Assembly (NCBI GenBank): GCA_027451745.1
Contig: DAIDIP010000003.1
Coordinates: 1-64,000, forward strand
Direction of reading: 5' to 3'
Length of the DNA: 64,000 nucleotides
DNA from: Candidatus Melainabacteria bacterium
GTDB lineage: Bacteria > Cyanobacteriota > Vampirovibrionia > Obscuribacterales > Obscuribacteraceae
Below the pieces are notes generated by a model. It was not told where the DNA came from. It did no database searches and worked only from the letters and a program-made list of their open reading frames with translations. Positions 59,376-64,000 of this stretch are shown one piece after another (position 1 is the stretch's first letter; each line of letters opens with the position of its first letter). The position numbers and the translations under genes are program-made.

Positions 59376-59829
59376 TGATTAGAATTGATCCGTACAAAAC
59401 TGTAGATTTCTCAATTATTACTGACTTTGTTGAAGCAATTCAGGAACACGAACGTAATCAGGTTCCTGAGCTCAAATCTGGATCGTCAATTGGAAAAGCT
59501 TATGCAGAATCACTAATAGAGAAAGTTAATCAGCACAACGGAGTAATCTTAATTGCAAGCTCCCAACAACAAGCAATTGGCTTTATTTGTGGCTACGTTG
59601 ATGAAGATGATGACATGCTTATATTTCGGATATTTTTGTGGCTTCGGAGTGGCGACGCAAAGGTATTGCTTCTGATTTATTAGAATCATTCGAAAAAGAA
59701 ATGTCTCAGCGAGGCTGTCGGTATGTTCGTATTTGTTCTAAAGCAACGAATTTAATGTCTCTGAAATGTTATGAGTCTAGTGGTTATAATCCTTACGAAG
59801 TTATTTTTTGGAAAAAACTCAAACAATAA
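59375..59829 (+). pseudogene. Frameshifted GNAT N-acetyltransferase
   Basis: Two overlapping reading frames together form one GNAT protein. The first (from GTG 59375) ends with the core AIGFICGYVDEDDDML. The second frame continues ISDIFVASEWRRKGIASDLL, the acetyl-CoA-binding R-x-x-G-x-A motif, and YESSGYNPYEVIFWKK. They would join if one extra T lay near 59618-59622 (CTTATATT read as CTTTATATT). It is therefore either a recent one-base deletion or a sequencing or assembly error. As it stands, the product would lack the acetyl-CoA site. Confidence 0.8.
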
Positions 59830-59836
59830 ATCTGTA

Positions 59837-60820
59837 CTATTTCAAAGCTTTTAGAAGTTCGTAAGCATTAACAACATTTTGTTTGCCTTTAATTATCTGC
59901 TCACCTATAAATTTAAACTGAAAATTTTCTTTTGCTAATTGATATGTATTTTGATCAACAACAATTTTGCCCAACTCGTCATCAGCAATTAGTTTTTCTA
60001 AGCGAAAAGCAATATTTGCCGTATCTCCTAATAATGCCGGGTTGCCGCGCGATTTGCCTAAGGCTCCACTAGCAACAGTTCCCGAAGCAAGAGCTATGTC
60101 GAATACCAAAGGATGATTTGGGAATGGCCAAACTTTCTTATCAGCAGCAAGTTTATTACTAATTTGTTTTATCTGCAAAGCTGTAAGACAAGCTTTATAG
60201 CAACTCACAGCTGCATCAACTTCTTTTCCTTTACTGGACCAATAGGACATAATGGCATCGCCAGCAATTTTTTCTAATTGCCCTTGATTGTTTTCAATTT
60301 CTTGACTTAAGCGATTAAAAACTGTGCCGGCGGCTTCCATAACAATTGAAGGATCATGGGTGAATTCTTCCATTAACGTGGTGAAATGCTTTAGATCAGC
60401 AACCAGAATTGTGGCATTGATCAACTTTACTTGAAATTTTGTTTTATCTTGCTCCGGCTCCAAATTATCTTGGGATTGAGCAAAAAATTGATCCAGATCT
60501 ACCGGCAATGAAACCAAAAGAGTGTAGTTAGCAATGCCAACCACATCTTGATCTTTAAGCACATATTCTTTGCCAGGGCTTAAACTAACACCATTTATTG
60601 TTGTGCCGTTGGTACTGCCATTATCAACGATTGTCCAAATATTATTCGAACAACGTATCTCGGCATGTTTAGCCGAAACTTCTGGATATGGCAAAACCAG
60701 GCTATTGTCTTTACTTTCCGACTTTGCTTTGCGGCCAATATAAATTGTTTGCTCGTCATTAACAGCAACAGTAAAACTTTCTGCGGCGCCTGGCAAAGCA
60801 ATTATTGAACCAGCTACCAT
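59837..60820 (-). CDS. FHA domain-class III nucleotide cyclase
   Basis: The 327-residue protein has an FHA domain (about 25-100: IYIGRKAKS, YPEVSAKHAEIRC, DNGSTNGTTING), which binds phosphothreonine peptides. A class III adenylate/guanylate cyclase domain (about 130-325) follows. Cyclase landmarks are the metal aspartate in ATILVADLKHFTTLMEEF, KIAGDAIMSYW, and the transition-state residues in LLGDTANIAFRLE. The Ser/Thr kinase at 42.6 kb is a possible source of FHA ligands, but this is inference. It begins nine bases after metK on the same strand and is probably co-transcribed. It has no membrane segment. Confidence 0.9.
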   Translation of the reverse strand: MVAGSIIALPGAAESFTVAVNDEQTIYIGRKAKSESKDNSLVLPYPEVSAKHAEIRCSNNIWTIVDNGSTNGTTINGVSLSPGKEYVLKDQDVVGIANYTLLVSLPVDLDQFFAQSQDNLEPEQDKTKFQVKLINATILVADLKHFTTLMEEFTHDPSIVMEAAGTVFNRLSQEIENNQGQLEKIAGDAIMSYWSSKGKEVDAAVSCYKACLTALQIKQISNKLAADKKVWPFPNHPLVFDIALASGTVASGALGKSRGNPALLGDTANIAFRLEKLIADDELGKIVVDQNTYQLAKENFQFKFIGEQIIKGKQNVVNAYELLKALK

Positions 60821-60829
60821 AGCAGCAAA

Positions 60830-62086
60830 TTATGCTCTTGCAACTTTGGTTAACGCTGAAGACAATTCTTCAACTTTATCCAGAGCTTCCCAAGGCAAAT
60901 TGAGATCGCAACGACCGAAGTGTCCATATGAAGCAACTTTTTGATAAAATTGACCATTGTTTTTAGCTGGAAGATTGTTTAAGTCAAAGTGCTTGATTAT
61001 TGCAGCTGGTCTTAAATCGAAATGTCTTTGAACTAATTCACTAATTTTAGTGTCGGGTAATTTGCCAGTACCAAAAGTAGTGACATAAACAGAAACAGGC
61101 TTAGCTACGCCGATTGCATACGCGATTTGTACTTCACAAGCGGAAGCCAAACCAGCTGCTACTATATTTTTTGCTACATAACGAGCTGCATATGCTGCTG
61201 AACGATCAACTTTAGTTGGATCTTTTCCAGAGAACGACCCACCGCCATGTCTAGCGCAACCACCATAAGTATCGACAATTATTTTTCGGCCTGTTAAGCC
61301 AGAATCGCCTTGCGGTCCGCCAACAACAAAACGTCCAGATGGATTGATTAAATAACGAGTTTGCTCATCTGGTTTTATAGGCAAATCTTTAAACACTGGT
61401 ATTACAACATATGCCTTTAAATCGTTGGCGATCCGGTTTTGCATTTGCTCATTATCGTTTTCTCCGTCAATTGCTTCATCGTGTTGAGTGGAAATGACTA
61501 TTGAGTCAATACGTACCGGTAGATTATTTTGATACTCAACAGTAACTTGAGTTTTGCCATCTGGTCTTAAATATGGCAAAGTACCGTTCTTTCTTACCTC
61601 AGCTAGACGACGCGAGATGCGATGGGCGGCAGAAATTGACATAGGCATCATTTCTGGCGTTTCTTTACAAGCAAAGCCAAACATCATACCTTGATCGCCA
61701 GCTCCTGTACTATCTAAAGCTTCAGAAGATTTGGCAGCCCGCTTTTCAAAAGCGGAACTAACACCTTGTGCTATGTCAGGACTTTGTTTATCAATTGCAG
61801 TCAATATACCGCAAGAATGGGCATCAAAGCCGCCGCCTCGATTTTCCCTATAGCCAATTTCAGTAATTACACGGCGAGCTATCTCTTGCATATCAATAAC
61901 CGCATTGGTTGTAAGCTCACCAAAAATAAACAATAGACCAGTAGTAGCAGCGCATTCGACAGCTACTCGAGAAGACGGGTCTTTAGTAAGAAGCGCGTCC
62001 AAAATAGCATCTGCTATTTGATCACATACTTTATCTGGATGACCTTCGGTAACTGATTCCGACGTAAACAAATAAGAATTAGACAA
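60830..62086 (-). CDS. metK: S-adenosylmethionine synthetase
   Basis: MetK makes SAM from methionine and ATP. The 418-residue product has the family motifs [33 protein letters not shown] and [19 protein letters not shown]. The TTG start at 62086 is supported by AAAGGAG, spaced seven bases upstream. No SAM riboswitch is recognisable in the 154 bases upstream. The FHA-cyclase follows nine bases later, an unusual partner. Together with ahcY at 10-11 kb it covers two steps of the SAM cycle. Confidence 0.97.
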   Translation of the reverse strand: MSNSYLFTSESVTEGHPDKVCDQIADAILDALLTKDPSSRVAVECAATTGLLFIFGELTTNAVIDMQEIARRVITEIGYRENRGGGFDAHSCGILTAIDKQSPDIAQGVSSAFEKRAAKSSEALDSTGAGDQGMMFGFACKETPEMMPMSISAAHRISRRLAEVRKNGTLPYLRPDGKTQVTVEYQNNLPVRIDSIVISTQHDEAIDGENDNEQMQNRIANDLKAYVVIPVFKDLPIKPDEQTRYLINPSGRFVVGGPQGDSGLTGRKIIVDTYGGCARHGGGSFSGKDPTKVDRSAAYAARYVAKNIVAAGLASACEVQIAYAIGVAKPVSVYVTTFGTGKLPDTKISELVQRHFDLRPAAIIKHFDLNNLPAKNNGQFYQKVASYGHFGRCDLNLPWEALDKVEELSSALTKVARA

Positions 62087-62240
62087 GTAACTTCTCCTTT
62101 ATATTTGAACAAGTTTTCCAGATTAAAATGACACATTGACATGATTCGATTTAAATCAAAACTTGCGATATGCTTGTATTCTTGCTTATTTTAGGGATAA
62201 AAGTCAATCAAAAGCCCATGCTTAAAGAAGAAATTAAATA

Positions 62241-63362
62241 GTGCATGAAGCCCATTCCAAAGAAATCAAAGTCTTAATCGCTCCCTCCGCATATAAGGGC
62301 AGTTTAAGTGCTTTTGAAATTGCCAAGGCAATAGGTTCTGGGTTGGCAACCAGGATAAGATCAGAACAAATCAAGAGCATGCCATTAGCCGATGGTGGGG
62401 ATGACACAATCGCTACTATTCATGCCTGTCTTGGCGGAATAATTAGACCACTGTCGGTAAGCGGTCCTCTTAACGAACCTGTAAATAGTTGCTGGTTAAA
62501 AACAAATGACTGCGCCGTAGTAGAATTAGCTTCATCTTGCGGGCTGGCGACAATAGAAGGACCGTTACAACCACTTTTAGCACACACTTATGGGTTGGGT
62601 GAAACAATACGTGATTGTCTATCAGAACCATGCAATAAGATTGTTATTGGGTTAGGTGGAAGCGCCTCTACAGACGGTGGCACTGGTGCATTAACTGCTC
62701 TAGGAATAAAGTTTTTAGATGCGCATAAAAATGCTTTACCATTTGGTGGTGGCTATCTTCGAGATCTTGCTTCTATAAATATGAGTGCATTGGATGTGCG
62801 CGTACTCGATAAAGAAATAGAAATACTAGCTGATGTAAGGTCGCCATTATTAGGGCAAAAGGGAGCTGCCTCAATATTTGGTCCACAAAAGGGAGCCACC
62901 AAAGAAGAAATTGAAATCTTAGAATTAGGGCTAAAACAATTAGCTAATAAAGTAGCAAAAATCACGCACACAGATCTTAGAAATGTTCCAGGTTGTGGTG
63001 CTGCTGGTGGCACAGCTTTTGGACTCGCTTCTCTACTTAATGGACATATTAAATCCGGTTTTGCCACTCTAGCAAAAATAATGGGACTAGAACAAGAAAT
63101 TAGTGATGCCGATATAGTCATTACGGCTGAAGGCAAGTTAGACACACAGTCCTTTCAAGGAAAAGCGACCGGTGAATTGGCAAAGCTTTGTAAAAATATT
63201 GGCAAACCATTACTAGTTTTGCCTGCTGTTTACGATGAAAATATAGATTGGCAAGCCTATGGACTTGCAGCGGTTTATAAAACTGCTGCAATCGGCCAAA
63301 ATGCTACTATTGAAAGCATCGCTCGGACAGCTGCAGGTTTACTTTTGCCCATCCAAGAATGA
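62241..63362 (+). CDS. Glycerate 2-kinase (GlxK/GarK type)
   Basis: This 373-residue kinase of the GlxK/GarK family phosphorylates D-glycerate to 2-phosphoglycerate, feeding enolase. Motifs visible are IAPSAYKGSLSAFEIAKAI, MPLADGGDDTI, IGLGGSASTDGGTGALTALG, GPQKGATKEEIE, PGCGAAGGTAFGL and TAEGKLDTQSFQGKATGELA. Its GTG start follows AAGAAG. It is divergent from metK. Its last 24 bases overlap the 3' end of the LysM gene on the opposite strand. Confidence 0.94.
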   Translation: MHEAHSKEIKVLIAPSAYKGSLSAFEIAKAIGSGLATRIRSEQIKSMPLADGGDDTIATIHACLGGIIRPLSVSGPLNEPVNSCWLKTNDCAVVELASSCGLATIEGPLQPLLAHTYGLGETIRDCLSEPCNKIVIGLGGSASTDGGTGALTALGIKFLDAHKNALPFGGGYLRDLASINMSALDVRVLDKEIEILADVRSPLLGQKGAASIFGPQKGATKEEIEILELGLKQLANKVAKITHTDLRNVPGCGAAGGTAFGLASLLNGHIKSGFATLAKIMGLEQEISDADIVITAEGKLDTQSFQGKATGELAKLCKNIGKPLLVLPAVYDENIDWQAYGLAAVYKTAAIGQNATIESIARTAAGLLLPIQE

Positions 63363-64000
63363 AAGATCAGGCGCTAGAGAAAATGAGACTACTGATTTAG
63401 ACTTGCTTACTATATTAGACGTAGCAGCTTTGTTCAAAGCAGAAGCATTAGTGCTTGTTTGGTTATTAGTAGCTGCCTGAGCTCCACCAGAACCAGATAA
63501 TATTTGTTCTGACGATTTATCCACTGCAAGCCCGTGAAAATGTGATTGTTGAGATGCTGTTGGCATTTTTGCCTCAGCTATAACTGGTTGGCTTTGTTTT
63601 ACAGCATTATGAGCAATAGTGTGAGATTCCACATGCGTAGGATTGTGAGCAACGGTATGAGCTTCTGTTTGTGCACTGTTATGAGCTAAAGTCGGGGCAG
63701 CATGATTAGCTGTCGATGCATGATGAGCTGGTTGTTCATGAACATGAGCAATAGCATGATGACTACTTGGTTGATGATGAGCTAATTGCTCAACACTTTG
63801 GACATGATGTTGGGGTTGGAGCACATCAGAACCTGGGCCAGCCAGAGCTAATTTTTGCCCAGAGAAAATCATATTAGGATTAGCACCTATTGTGCCGTTA
63901 TTTAACTTATATAGTTGTGTCCATTTTTCGCCACCGCCTAATACATTTTGAGATATTTTCCAAAGACTATCGCCTGATTTAACAGTGTAATAATTGGCTA
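63339..64000 (-). CDS. LysM protein with long histidine-rich tail (5' end beyond window)
   Basis: The frame is open to the window edge, so the N-terminus is missing. The first part reads YTVKSGDSLWKISQNVLGGG, WTQLYKLNNGTIGANPNMI and FSGQKLALAGPG, a complete LysM domain that binds peptidoglycan or related glycans. The next 75 residues are very rich in His and Ala (for example LAHHQPSSHHAIAHVHEQPAHH, and AHN triplets such as HTVAHNPTHVESHTIAHN). A Ser/Thr/Asn-rich end follows. A cell-wall-bound, metal-binding protein is plausible. It overlaps the glycerate kinase gene by 24 bases at the 3' end. Confidence 0.85.
   Translation of the reverse strand, partial: ANYYTVKSGDSLWKISQNVLGGGEKWTQLYKLNNGTIGANPNMIFSGQKLALAGPGSDVLQPQHHVQSVEQLAHHQPSSHHAIAHVHEQPAHHASTANHAAPTLAHNSAQTEAHTVAHNPTHVESHTIAHNAVKQSQPVIAEAKMPTASQQSHFHGLAVDKSSEQILSGSGGAQAATNNQTSTNASALNKAATSNIVSKSKSVVSFSLAPDLSFLDGQK

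Noticed and set aside
62087-62240. SAM riboswitch before metK
   Set aside because: No conserved SAM-I or related motif could be seen; the region is plain AT-rich sequence with a good ribosome binding site.

Overview
The window reads as a contiguous piece of a moderately AT-rich bacterial chromosome with densely packed genes on both strands. An LPS-export (Lpt) block, an OstA-type protein and several exported TPR proteins indicate a diderm envelope. Neighbourhoods such as nusB-ftsY and murC-murB, plus the many TPR, kinase, FHA and LysM proteins, would fit the non-photosynthetic cyanobacterial relatives (Vampirovibrionia/Melainabacteria, for example Obscuribacterales). That placement is an inference of moderate confidence. 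TTG and GTG starts are unusually common.

Layout. 1-10.3 kb: the right end of an IS-like element, a phosphoketolase (minus strand), a small unknown gene, the thiamine operon thiC-thiO-thiS-thiG-thiDE, and a complete IS5-like element of about 1.6 kb. 10.3-22 kb: eno-ahcY (minus), a zinc-ribbon protein, an eIF2B-like protein, an unusual glutamate-dehydrogenase-like gene paired with ftcD, an exported acetamidase/formamidase, two adjacent genes carrying three copies of an unrecognised domain, and tRNA-Ser(GCT). 22-32.4 kb: cdsA, a YibE/F-like protein, ruvB, a polyprenyl-type glycosyltransferase, a 7TM-HD phosphodiesterase, rsmD, nusB-ftsY, a TonB-C-like protein and rpsT. 32.4-40.1 kb: cell-wall synthesis (murC, murB, an alpha/beta hydrolase, a membrane-anchored MurF-like ligase), a HEPN/MNT toxin-antitoxin pair and two tandem divergent ddl genes. 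40.3-48 kb: a DMT-like membrane protein, a sigma54-activator-like regulator without a GAFTGA loop, a Ser/Thr kinase, ssb, a TonB-C-like protein, tRNA-Arg(CCT), nuoN and carA. 48-55.4 kb: a TPR lipid/envelope block with lptC, an expanded lptA-like gene, lptB, lptF and another TPR protein. 55.6-64 kb: a TPR protein, an iscA/erpA gene next to a YgfZ-TPR fusion, a frameshifted GNAT acetyltransferase, metK with an FHA-cyclase, glycerate kinase, and a LysM/His-rich protein running off the window end.

The genes serve thiamine synthesis, the SAM cycle (metK, ahcY), peptidoglycan precursor synthesis, LPS transport, Fe-S assembly and central carbon metabolism. The most unusual points are: (i) two tandem Ddl paralogs, each of which has lost a different part of the catalytic site; (ii) a glutamate-dehydrogenase-like protein whose substrate and catalytic lysines are replaced; (iii) a three-copy unknown exported domain family in two translationally coupled genes; (iv) an NtrC-like regulator lacking the sigma54-contact loop; and (v) an IS whose ends appear to supply a terminator on one side and abut stop codons on the other. 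No CRISPR array, prophage or complete defence island is visible. All functional calls come from motif reading, with no database search.
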